Shown: one piece after another, positions 1-6,074 of the stretch | Numbering within the stretch: position 1 is the first letter of the stretch | Layout: every line of letters begins with the position of its first letter | Assembly: GCA_021160865.1 (NCBI GenBank) | Contig: JAGHBS010000264.1 | Location: 1-7,884, forward strand | From: Planctomycetota bacterium | Lineage (GTDB): Bacteria > Planctomycetota > Phycisphaerae > SM23-33 | Direction of reading: 5' to 3' | Length of the DNA: 7,884 nucleotides | Position numbers and translations under genes: made by a program | The notes under the pieces: model-generated | The model's database searches: none | What the model was told of the DNA's origin: nothing | Seen by the model: the letters and a program-made list of their open reading frames with translations, nothing else

Positions 1-53
1 GCGTACCCCCACATAGCCGGGCAATACGCTGTATGCAAGGAGATTTCTAAAAG

Positions 54-1061
54 ATGGAAGCCATCCGTGTTATTCAAGTTGGGCTCGGGCCGATTGGCCA
101 GGGAATTGTAAAGTTCCTGCTGGAGCGTGAAGGGCTCGAACTCGTCGCTGCTGTTGATACCGCTGCAGATAAGATCGGCAGGGATGTCGGGCAACTCTGC
201 GGACTTGATAAAAAAATCGGTATCAAGGTGCGAGATAATTTATCTGAAACGATAGAAGATACCAATCCCGATGTCGCAATCGTCTCTACTGCTTCGAGCA
301 TGGAAAAGGTCGCACCGTTAATCGAGCAGATTCTCTCTGCCAGCGTGGCGGTGGTAACTACCTGTGAGGAAATGGCATATCCGTGGATGACGCAAGGAGC
401 GCTTTCAAAGCGTCTCGACGAATCTGCTCGTAAGGCAGGTGTGGCTGTGTTGGCAACCGGTGTCAATCCTGGTTTTCTAATGGATTTTTTACCCCTTTGT
501 TTCACTGCTATTTGTCAGAAGGTCGAGAAGATAAAGGTTCAGCGGATTCAAGATGCCTCTACCAGGCGCGTTCCGTTCCAGCAGAAGATCGGTGCGGGTT
601 TGACGTTGGAGCAATTCGAAGCCAAGAGGCAAAGCGGCACGATCCGACACGTCGGACTGACCGAATCGATGCACATGATAGCAGCCCGATTAGGATGGAA
701 ACTCGAAAAGACTGAGGATGTGCTTGAACCGGTGGTGGCTGTTAAGGAAATTACCAGTGGTTATATTCCGATAAAGCCGGGAATGGTTGCTGGTGTCAGG
801 CAGAGCGGTAAAGGCTATGTCAACGGTGAGGAAGTCATAACGCTTGAGTTCGTCGCTACCGTTGGTCAGAACGACCCTGCCGATGTGGTGGAGATTGACG
901 GTCAGCCCAAGATAAAATCTATCATCCCTGGGGGGATAAACGGCGACGTTGCGACCTGTGCCATTGCTGTCAATGCTATCAGTTCGATAATATCTGCCGA
1001 GCCGGGCTTACGAACGATGGCAGACATGCCGCCGATAACATTCTTCAACACCCTTACTTGA
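54..1061 (+). CDS. Ord/DapB-like NAD(P)-dependent dehydrogenase (2,4-diaminopentanoate dehydrogenase family)
   Basis: A complete 335-residue cytosolic oxidoreductase. The N-terminus has a Rossmann nucleotide-binding loop, VGLGPIGQG (residues 9-17), after a beta strand, with an acidic residue at the end of the second strand (AAVD, 32-35). The middle carries TCEEMAYPW (103-111) and ATGVNPGF (134-141), followed by HVGLTESMHMIA (199-210). As I recall the family, these blocks mark 2,4-diaminopentanoate dehydrogenase (Ord, ornithine fermentation) and its relatives, often annotated 'dihydrodipicolinate reductase'. The length is normal for Ord-like proteins and longer than true DapB (about 250-270), so lysine biosynthesis is less likely. 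The ATG is preceded by AAGGAG at 37-42, 11 nt away. No other ornithine-degradation gene (ortAB, oraSE) lies in the window, so the real substrate is unknown. It converges on the NAD kinase gene with a 67-nt gap. The family call is firm; the reaction is inferred. Confidence 0.85.
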   Translation: MEAIRVIQVGLGPIGQGIVKFLLEREGLELVAAVDTAADKIGRDVGQLCGLDKKIGIKVRDNLSETIEDTNPDVAIVSTASSMEKVAPLIEQILSASVAVVTTCEEMAYPWMTQGALSKRLDESARKAGVAVLATGVNPGFLMDFLPLCFTAICQKVEKIKVQRIQDASTRRVPFQQKIGAGLTLEQFEAKRQSGTIRHVGLTESMHMIAARLGWKLEKTEDVLEPVVAVKEITSGYIPIKPGMVAGVRQSGKGYVNGEEVITLEFVATVGQNDPADVVEIDGQPKIKSIIPGGINGDVATCAIAVNAISSIISAEPGLRTMADMPPITFFNTLT

Positions 1062-1128
1062 TCTGATGCTTCAGTGGAAAGGTTTTTATTATCCCCGCAA
1101 GTTTTCCAAAAAAGAAATCGGGCGGGAT

Positions 1129-1977
1129 TTAATCATCCTGATGGTGCGGGCTCCTGCCCCATTGGAGTTTGCCCGTTAGCATATCGAAGAATGACCTTTG
1201 CGGATGCGGGAAAATCCTTGCTACACAATCGGCCTGGCGGATCTCGACACGATTTGTTGGTTTGAGGGGAATGGAATCCTGCCCGTCGATTACCAATGCT
1301 GTTCCACGATTCAGTCGAGTTGCCGTGATATAGATAACAGAGTTGCCTCCGACAACAATTGGTCGCATTGAAAGAGTATGCGGGGCTACTGGTGTGATAA
1401 TCATTGCATCGAGCGTCGGTTCGAGTATGGGTCCGCCCGAAGATAAGTTGTATCCTGTTGAGCCGGTCGGTGTGGAGACAACCACACCATCACCTAAGTA
1501 TGTTGCAATGTGATCGGCGCCTTTGTCCACTCGTAGTTCGATCATTCTGAACGGTTCCCCTGCTGTTATTACTACATCATTTGTCGCTAACGAGGAGAAT
1601 TGACTTTTCTCATCATCAAGAAGATTCACACGGAGCATCATTCGTTCGATGGGGCTGATTTTGCCTTCAAGTATATCGTCGAGGTATCTTTTCATCTGCT
1701 CGACGGTGAACTCGGCGAGGAAGCCCAGTTTGCCCATGTTCACCCCTATCATTGGGATTCCCAGCGGTGCTACGTGGCGTGCTGCTGCCAGAAGGGTACC
1801 ATCGCCGCCGAGCGAGATGCATAAATCTGCTTCCGGAATGTCGGCAGTTTTAGCAGCGAGGATGTCTATTACGCTTACAATCTCAGCCTTTTGCCCCAGC
1901 CAGTTGCGCAGGTTGCCAAGTTTTTCACCCAGCCCCGGCTTGGCGAGATTCGCCATGATTATTATTCGTCGTTTCAT
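1129..1977 (-). CDS. nadK: NAD kinase
   Basis: ATP-dependent phosphorylation of NAD to NADP in the cytosol; it sets the NADP(H) supply for biosynthesis. From the chosen start the protein has 282 residues, typical for bacterial NadK. Family signatures are visible in order: the diacylglycerol-kinase-fold loop LGGDGTLL (about 56-63), NMGKLGFLAEF (about 80-90), ND (133-134, where most members have NE), the main block STPTGSTGYNLSSGGP (168-183), ITPVAPHTLSMRPIVV (194-209), IDGQD (230-234), and a C-terminal FFDMLTGKLQWG. The frame is open upstream to 2070, but residues before MKRRIIIM are hydrophobic and unlike the family, so the ATG at 1977 is preferred; it has only a weak GAG-type ribosome site. 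The gene is divergent from kdsB with a 102-bp shared upstream region. Nothing is broken. The Glu-to-Asp change in the NE motif is conservative. Confidence 0.95.
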   Translation of the reverse strand: MKRRIIIMANLAKPGLGEKLGNLRNWLGQKAEIVSVIDILAAKTADIPEADLCISLGGDGTLLAAARHVAPLGIPMIGVNMGKLGFLAEFTVEQMKRYLDDILEGKISPIERMMLRVNLLDDEKSQFSSLATNDVVITAGEPFRMIELRVDKGADHIATYLGDGVVVSTPTGSTGYNLSSGGPILEPTLDAMIITPVAPHTLSMRPIVVGGNSVIYITATRLNRGTALVIDGQDSIPLKPTNRVEIRQADCVARIFPHPQRSFFDMLTGKLQWGRSPHHQDD

Positions 1978-2079
1978 CTCGCAAATTATCTTATCAGAAA
2001 CCCTTTGCAAAACGAACAGAGAAATCATCATGATAATTAGATGTTGCAATTGTTTGGTCGGATAATACACTCAAGTTAT

Positions 2080-2805
2080 ATGAAGGTTGTTGGAATTATT
2101 CCTGCGAGGTACTCATCGACCAGGCTGCCTGGTAAGCCATTATTGGATGCCACAGGCAAACCGCTCATTCAGTACGTCGTAGAGAATGTCCGTAAGGCAA
2201 AGCGGATCGAAGCAGTGTACGTCGCTACCGATGATGAACGAATTAAGCAGGCAGTAGAGGGCTTTGGTGGCGAGGCAATTATGACCCGCCCGGATCACCC
2301 CAGCGGTACCGACCGACTATCTGAAGCAGCCCGGATTCTAAACCTTGATGAAGACGACGTCGTGGTCAACGTCCAATGCGACGAGCCCGAAATTGACCCT
2401 AATCATATTGACCTGCTCGTTTCTTTGCTCATCAATTCGGATGCACCCATGGCTACCCTGGCAGCCCCTATTGATGAGGAGTCGGCTAATTCGCCTGATA
2501 ATGTCAAGGTTGTCTTATCGCAAAGCGGTTATGCACTGTACTTCTCACGAGCGAAGATTCCTTTTGACCGCGATGATAAAGGCGCACAATACCTCCTGCA
2601 TGTCGGTATCTACGCTTATCGCAAGCGATTTCTGGATAGGTTTACCGCTCTTGAACCTACCCCGCTTGAACAGGCAGAAAAACTTGAGCAACTTCGCGCA
2701 TTGGAAAATGGTTTTAGAATTGCTGTTAGAGTGGTTGACTCAGCTTGCCCCGGAATTGATACAATGGAAGATTACGAAAACTTTATCAGGCGGATGCGGC
2801 AATGA
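2080..2805 (+). CDS. kdsB: 3-deoxy-manno-octulosonate cytidylyltransferase (CMP-Kdo synthetase)
   Basis: Activates Kdo with CTP to CMP-Kdo, the donor for the inner core of lipopolysaccharide, so the cell likely makes LPS. The 241-residue protein shows the family blocks in order: nucleotide-binding IIPARYSSTRLPGKPL (6-21), ATDDERI (49-55), MTRPDHPSGTDRL (68-80), VNVQCDEPEI (96-105), YALYFSRAKIPF (151-162), HVGIYAYRK (174-182), LEQLRALENG (202-211) and PGIDTMEDYE (224-233). In most homologues I recall the fourth block reads VQGDEP; here a Cys replaces the Gly (residue 100), while the metal-binding Asp-Glu is kept. The frame is open back to 2041, but the ATG at 2080 starts exactly at the family N-terminus (MKVVGIIPAR). 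No good Shine-Dalgarno precedes either start. The DUF1844 gene follows 62 nt later on the same strand. Length and motifs indicate a functional enzyme. Confidence 0.95.
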   Translation: MKVVGIIPARYSSTRLPGKPLLDATGKPLIQYVVENVRKAKRIEAVYVATDDERIKQAVEGFGGEAIMTRPDHPSGTDRLSEAARILNLDEDDVVVNVQCDEPEIDPNHIDLLVSLLINSDAPMATLAAPIDEESANSPDNVKVVLSQSGYALYFSRAKIPFDRDDKGAQYLLHVGIYAYRKRFLDRFTALEPTPLEQAEKLEQLRALENGFRIAVRVVDSACPGIDTMEDYENFIRRMRQ

Positions 2806-2867
2806 AAGTACATTTTCGAGTTGATTGAGTGTTGGGACAGATTTTCTGAAATAAATGAGGTGAAGGT

Positions 2868-3302
2868 ATGGCTGAAGAAATGCAAGAGGACAGGAAAGAG
2901 GATAAGAAAGACAAGAACGAACCTAAGATAGTCGTAGATGAGGATTGGAAGGCACAGGCTCAGGCTGAGAAAGAGAGATTATCTCGAATGGAACAACAAT
3001 CTGCTTCTGGCAGTTCGTCTCAGCAAGCGGCATCTGTGCGTTCATTACCCCAGGCGAGTTTTATCGCCCTTGTCAGCAGCTTGACAACACAGGTTTTCTT
3101 TGCCCTGGGTATGATTGAAGACCCTCAAACCCATAAGCGGTATCGTGATTTGGAGTTAGCAAAGTACAATATCGACTTACTTGCAATGCTTGAGGAGAAG
3201 ACCAAAGGCAATCTTACCGAAGAGGAAAAAAAGGTACTTGATGAGGCACTTTACGAGGTTCGTATGGCATACGTGCGCGCCGCTCAGGGTATAAGCCGAT
3301 GA
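2868..3302 (+). CDS. DUF1844 domain protein
   Basis: A 144-residue protein of unknown function. Residues 1-60 are highly charged and then Ser/Gln-rich, predicted disordered (Lys/Glu-rich to about 45, then SASGSSSQQ). Residues 61-137 match the DUF1844 pattern (PF08899): a hydrophobic helix ASFIALVSSLTTQVFFALG (63-81), a dP motif (IEDPQT, 83-88), AKYNIDLLAMLEEKTKGNLT (98-117), and a helix ending in EVRMAYV (130-136). It has no signal peptide and is probably cytosolic. A strong ribosome site (GAGG TGAAGG, 2857-2866) sits directly before the ATG. The stop overlaps the start of the lipoprotein gene by 4 nt (ATGA), which suggests translational coupling. The gene lies 62 nt after kdsB. DUF1844 proteins are known from Planctomycetota, Acidobacteria and deltaproteobacteria; the role is unknown. 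The family call is firm; a link to the envelope is inferred from neighbours only. Confidence 0.88.
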   Translation: MAEEMQEDRKEDKKDKNEPKIVVDEDWKAQAQAEKERLSRMEQQSASGSSSQQAASVRSLPQASFIALVSSLTTQVFFALGMIEDPQTHKRYRDLELAKYNIDLLAMLEEKTKGNLTEEEKKVLDEALYEVRMAYVRAAQGISR

Positions 3303-3706
3303 AGCAGATGCGCATGCAAAGGATTATCCTGATAATATCTATGTTGGTGATTCTTTCCTTATCAGCGGGATGTTGGGGAACTTCTGCCACATTCCATTAC
3401 GATAGAGATACCGTATGGAAAGCGGCTGTCGGTCAGTCAATTATCTGGCGTCCTAATGTAATCGACGATAAAAAATATGAAGTATCTGCCGTCAAGCAAG
3501 ACCCCGCCGGTAATGAGATAAAATATCAACTCCGCGTCAGACCTGATCTTAATCCATTTTCAGCCAGGCCAAGCACAAGAGTTTATGTGTATATCAGACA
3601 AACTAAACCTCACTATGTTCGCTTCAAGCGTCTCGAGAGAGAGTTTCTAAGCCGCGTGGCTGAAGAATTGCACTTCACGGAATTGAACCCATTACAACGA
3701 AGGTAA
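3299..3706 (+). CDS. small putative lipoprotein of unknown function
   Basis: A 135-residue product with a basic N-terminus (KQMRMQR), a hydrophobic stretch IILIISMLVILSL (9-21) and a lipobox-like SAGC ending at Cys25. The -3 position is Ser instead of the usual Leu (Leu is at -4), acceptable for a signal peptidase II site but not canonical. The mature part of about 110 residues contains aromatic and charged strands, for example TFHYDRDTVW and RVYVYIRQTK, and a final amphipathic helix (RLEREFLSRVAEEL); it may be a small alpha/beta domain. I do not recognise a family. The ATG overlaps the stop of the DUF1844 gene (ATGA), favouring coupled expression and Met1 over Met4 or Met6. The gene converges with mscS over a 78-nt gap in which I see no clear terminator. 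Membrane anchoring is inferred from sequence; the function is unknown. Confidence 0.8.
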   Translation: MKQMRMQRIILIISMLVILSLSAGCWGTSATFHYDRDTVWKAAVGQSIIWRPNVIDDKKYEVSAVKQDPAGNEIKYQLRVRPDLNPFSARPSTRVYVYIRQTKPHYVRFKRLEREFLSRVAEELHFTELNPLQRR

Positions 3707-3784
3707 TTGTCCATTGTTCGTTGTTGCTTTGTTGATGGCACGGGGTTTCGAGCAGTTGATCTGTCTCTCGATTTTTCAAGAGAT

Positions 3785-4954
3785 TCATGGGAGATTTTTT
3801 TCTTCGGCAGGGTTTTGCATGTGTACATCTGTCTGGGAGGGTGAATCTTGCTTGACGTAAAGTGTTTGAGTAGGAAAAGCAAACTCGATACCTTCTTCGT
3901 TAAATCGCCGAAGTAGTTCCATGTTAAAATCATGCGTGAACTCGAGATATTTCCACCAATCAGGCGGGGTAAACCAGTAATATACTATTATGTTGAGTGA
4001 ACAATCGTTGAATTCGCTGAAATATACTCTGCCGGGCTTATCGGGAGGAAAATGCTCTTTGCGTGCATCGAGCATTTCGCGAATTATCTCGACAGCACGA
4101 GTGAGTTTTTCTGGAGAAGTGTCATAGGTCACCGTGACGTTCATCACTCGGCGGATATAAGGACGACGCCCGATATTTTCTACCGTCGAGTTGGCTACTA
4201 ATGAATTCGGTATCGTTACGAGGTGCCCGTCAAGCGTGCGGATACGCGTTGAACGAAACCCGACTTGCTCGACCACACCATCGTAATTTTGAAGCTTAAT
4301 CCTCTCGCCCATCTGAAAGGGGCGATCTGTAAAAATGGTGACCGAGCCAAAGAAGTTCGCAAGCATGTCCCTTGCAGCCAGTGCGAACGCCAAGCCACCA
4401 ATACCGAGACCTGCCAATAATGCCCCAACATCCCATCGAAAGATATTCTGAGCGATAAATAACACTACCACGATTACTACGAATATCCGTAAGGCTTTGC
4501 GGATAATTGGAACGAGTTGATCGTCAAGTTGGGTGCGGGTCTTGGAGGTTAACTTGAGCAAAAAAACTTCCAGTACATCAACTAAGCGATACCCTGCCCA
4601 GCCCAGCGCTAATACTGCTATCGTCTGACAGGCTGCCATCCAGAACCAACGAAGGTCCTGTTTTTCAGAGATTTGTAGGTTCATGAAGGTTCCTGATATG
4701 TAAAGTCCACCGGCAAGGATGAGCATCGATGTTGGTCTGGAGAGGCATTTTAAAATCATTCCCCCTGTTTTTAGTTTGTGTCGTTCAATAAGCCATTGCC
4801 CCTGCCGATTGAGGAAATAGGCAGCTATTTTCCCAATCATCAAGGCAACGATAATCACCCCCAGTAGTGCCATCCATTGCCAGACGGCATTGTTGAGAAA
4901 TCTCCTGCTATACCAGGGAGTAGCAGCAAGCTGTATTATCAAAGGTGGAATCAT
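3785..4954 (-). CDS. MscS-family mechanosensitive ion channel
   Basis: An inner-membrane channel of the small-conductance mechanosensitive family, which releases solutes on hypo-osmotic shock. The 389-residue protein has hydrophobic segments at about 28-47, 72-92, 106-131 and 153-170, then the pore-lining helix about 175-197 with the Gly/Ala pattern ALLAGLGIGGLAFALAARD. The beta domain follows, with FFGSVTIFTDRPFQMGERIK (201-220) and TLDGHLVTIPNSLVANSTVEN (about 240-260), and the C-terminal alpha/beta domain ends with the signature GIEFAFPTQTLYV (355-367). Four predicted helices before the soluble part make it longer than E. coli MscS (286 residues, three helices) and closer to the YnaI/YbiO-like subgroups. 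The ATG at 4954 has an AGGT element about 10 nt upstream. The last 20 residues are polar and probably flexible. It stands alone on the minus strand. Family assignment is firm; gating and ion preference cannot be read. Confidence 0.93.
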   Translation of the reverse strand: MIPPLIIQLAATPWYSRRFLNNAVWQWMALLGVIIVALMIGKIAAYFLNRQGQWLIERHKLKTGGMILKCLSRPTSMLILAGGLYISGTFMNLQISEKQDLRWFWMAACQTIAVLALGWAGYRLVDVLEVFLLKLTSKTRTQLDDQLVPIIRKALRIFVVIVVVLFIAQNIFRWDVGALLAGLGIGGLAFALAARDMLANFFGSVTIFTDRPFQMGERIKLQNYDGVVEQVGFRSTRIRTLDGHLVTIPNSLVANSTVENIGRRPYIRRVMNVTVTYDTSPEKLTRAVEIIREMLDARKEHFPPDKPGRVYFSEFNDCSLNIIVYYWFTPPDWWKYLEFTHDFNMELLRRFNEEGIEFAFPTQTLYVKQDSPSQTDVHMQNPAEEKNLP

Positions 4955-5212
4955 CTTTCTTACCTGGATTTTTGGTTTCAGTAATTGTTGCTATTTAGTT
5001 GCATAAGTTTTGCGGATAGAAAATACCATAATTTGGCAGATTTGTCACGCCAGAATATATCTATCCACTCAGGGGAGCGGGTTTTGGGGTGAAGCAGGGG
5101 CGAAATTCTCTGAAGAAAATCGTATAGAATTGCCGAACGAAAAAATGAGCAGGTTGGAGTTGAAAAATGCTAATTACTTTGAGGCGGATAGGGAAGTATT
5201 TCAAGAAACCTA

Positions 5213-5241
5213 TTCGTGAAAATGGCAGTTTAATATATAAT
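5213..5241 (+). promoter_or_regulatory. sigma-70-like promoter of the structured RNA candidate
   Basis: A perfect TATAAT at 5236-5241 lies in an A/T-rich stretch. With a 17-bp spacer the -35 position reads TTCGTG (5213-5218), a poor match, so strength is uncertain. A start 7-10 nt downstream falls at about 5248-5251, exactly where the first strand of the RNA closing stem begins. This positional match is the main support. Confidence 0.55.
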
Positions 5242-5247
5242 ATGGAT

Positions 5248-5335
5248 GATGGACCGGGAATCCCGACGGTAGGTCTGCTGCTGTTGGGTAAGAGAGGTCT
5301 CCCTCCGCCTCTCGACTTCCCGGTCCATTTTTCTT
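5248..5335 (+). ncRNA. candidate small structured RNA with three-way junction
   Basis: Hand folding gives three helices around one junction. The closing stem P1 pairs GGACCGGGAA (5251-5260) perfectly with TTCCCGGTCC (5317-5326), extendable by two A-T pairs and one G-T pair outward. P2 pairs CCCGACGGTAG (5262-5272) with CTGCTGTTGGG (5278-5288): 11 bp including three G-U, with a 5-nt loop. P3 pairs GAGAGG (5292-5297) with CCTCTC (5308-5313), plus one possible G-U, with a loop of 8-10 nt. Junction linkers are T, TAA and GAC. The 3' side runs into ATTTTTCTT (5327-5335), so P1 plus the T tract could end transcription. A perfect -10 box sits at the right distance upstream. It does not match tRNA, SRP RNA (no GGAAG..AGCAGCC core), the hammerhead core (no CUGAUGA/GAAA) or 6S RNA as I know them. 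Role unknown: it could be a trans-acting sRNA or a cis-acting leader. Confidence 0.6.
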
Positions 5336-5493
5336 ATCGGTTTTATATGCGTCATCATTAGCAAGAGAAAAAGAAAAATGCATTAAGATGTAGTTGGCAG
5401 CAGATATCCTGTAGCCCGTAGGTCGGAAGAACTGATGCAACAATTGCAATAGTATGGGATTAGGGAAATGATAATTATGTGTTGAAATTGTGG

Positions 5494-5527
5494 TTGACCT
5501 TTTAGGTTTTGTGTTGTTAAATATAAT
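5494..5527 (+). promoter_or_regulatory. promoter candidate in the gap
   Basis: TTGACC (5494-5499, 5 of 6 to the -35 consensus) is followed after 17 bp by TTAAAT (5517-5522, 4 of 6). An overlapping perfect TATAAT sits at 5522-5527 but 22 bp from the -35, too far for that pair. The target would be the weak ORF at 5713 or a long rny leader. The region is A/T-rich, so chance matches are likely. Confidence 0.3.
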
Positions 5528-5712
5528 ATGAATTGAAAAGTGTGATATTGATGGTTGGGATGGTAGTTGAGGGTGGTATAGTATAGGGAAAGGAAAATAG
5601 ACGGCGTAGAAGCGCTGGCTTATGGTGAAGATGTTTTCCCTCGTAGTATTTATGGGATGTGCGAGGACAAGTGTAATTTAGTTGGATCAGAATACGGAAG
5701 ATTGCCAATCTC

Positions 5713-5883
5713 ATGAGTGAAGTTTTTGCAAGAGGATGTGAAAGTAAAATAATTTTTAGGGTGCCAGTTTCAACCCTTTTATCTGTTGATGAACCTGCTT
5801 GTATTGAAGGAAATATAAATTACTTATCAACCAATGTAAATGCGGTTGATGATATTGGAGATAAGGTCCTTCGGGCAGGTTAG
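5713..5883 (+). CDS. weak small ORF, hypothetical 56-residue protein
   Basis: An ATG-started frame of 56 codons ending in TAG. The product starts MSEVFARGCESKIIFRV and ends DDIGDKVLRAG. It is mixed in composition, with no signal peptide or membrane segment and no family I recognise. A GGAAG element (5696-5700) lies 12 nt before the ATG, too far to be a good ribosome site. The frame is open upstream to 5677 with no better start. Codons are more A/T-rich than in the flanking genes. It could be chance, a fast-evolving small gene, or part of a decayed gene continuing in another frame toward 6070. Confidence 0.2.
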   Translation: MSEVFARGCESKIIFRVPVSTLLSVDEPACIEGNINYLSTNVNAVDDIGDKVLRAG

Positions 5884-5911
5884 AAGTGATTGAAGATTGA
5901 GATGGCTTGTT

Positions 5912-5940
5912 TTGACCTAAGAATATGAAAAGCGCATAAC
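5912..5940 (+). promoter_or_regulatory. candidate promoter for rny
   Basis: TTGACC (5912-5917) and CATAAC (5935-5940) are separated by exactly 17 bp and match the sigma-70 consensus at 5 of 6 and 4 of 6 positions. Transcription would start near 5947 and give RNase Y mRNA a leader of about 128 nt. This is the best promoter-like pair I see between the RNA candidate and rny. Confidence 0.35.
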
Positions 5941-6070
5941 CCTTTATGTGGGCGGAAGTAAGCAAATAGTTTCACTTGTCTAAGCACGAGGGGAAGTTCA
6001 CATCTTCACCGATGCCCGTGAATTTGGTCGGGCTCATGCCAGTGTTTTCTCGCTGATAAAGAAAGGATAG
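5921..6070 (+). pseudogene. possible gene remnant upstream of rny
   Basis: One frame reads as protein-like sequence on both sides of a single TAA (5981-5983): EYEKRITLYVGGSKQIVSLV before it, then a 28-codon stretch starting ARGEVHIFTDAREFG and ending in KKG and TAG at 6068-6070. The second part is richer in G and C than the rest of the gap, similar to the real genes, and has no ATG, GTG or TTG start of its own. This suggests the 3' end of a decayed gene, but the last codons coincide with the rny ribosome site and I recognise no family. It could equally be a non-coding rny leader. Confidence 0.2.
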
Positions 6071-6074
6071 AGCG

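Larger units (their letters stand above)
4955..6074. other. 1.1-kb gap without a firm protein gene, containing a probable RNA gene
   Basis: No ORF here shows a recognisable family, and starts and ribosome sites are poor. The first part (4955-5235) is the upstream region of mscS; I see no clear promoter or gene in it. A TTG-start frame at 5010-5219 has no homology I recognise. At 5236-5335 lies a promoter plus structured RNA candidate. From about 5340 to 5980 the plus strand is rich in A, T and G and poor in C compared with the genes, with many short stops. Promoter candidates occur at 5494-5527 and 5912-5940. A 56-codon ORF at 5713-5883 and interrupted coding-like stretches at 5921-6070 may be gene remnants. 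The length is unusual compared with the 60-120-nt gaps elsewhere in the window. Confidence 0.6.

Noticed and set aside
1..50. Possible 3' end of an upstream gene: frame 3 ends at TAA 48-50, frame 2 at TAG 14-16, and frame 1 stays open to 109-111.
   Set aside because: Too short to recognise any family, and the three frames cannot be told apart from the sequence alone.
1094..1126. CCCGC/GCGGG inverted repeat between the convergent dehydrogenase and nadK genes, a possible two-way terminator.
   Set aside because: Only 5 bp with a loop of 23 nt and no clean T tract on either side.
3764..3783. TCTCT/AGAGA hairpin between the lipoprotein and mscS genes.
   Set aside because: Short, A/T-rich stem with no T tract in either direction; not a supported terminator.
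5010..5219. TTG-start 69-codon frame upstream of the RNA candidate.
   Set aside because: No family resemblance, no ribosome site, and the end overlaps the RNA promoter region; probably chance.
5251..5326. Idea that the 76-nt structured unit is a tRNA, SRP RNA or hammerhead ribozyme.
   Set aside because: No T-loop or anticodon arm and no CCA-like end, no SRP core motif, and no hammerhead core sequences at the junction.
5585..5641. AGGGAAA/TTTCCCT inverted repeat enclosing 43 nt.
   Set aside because: A single 7-bp pairing with no supporting inner helices or promoter; expected by chance in this composition.
5756..5965. Minus-strand 69-codon ORF in the gap.
   Set aside because: No family resemblance, low-complexity A/T composition and no good ribosome site.
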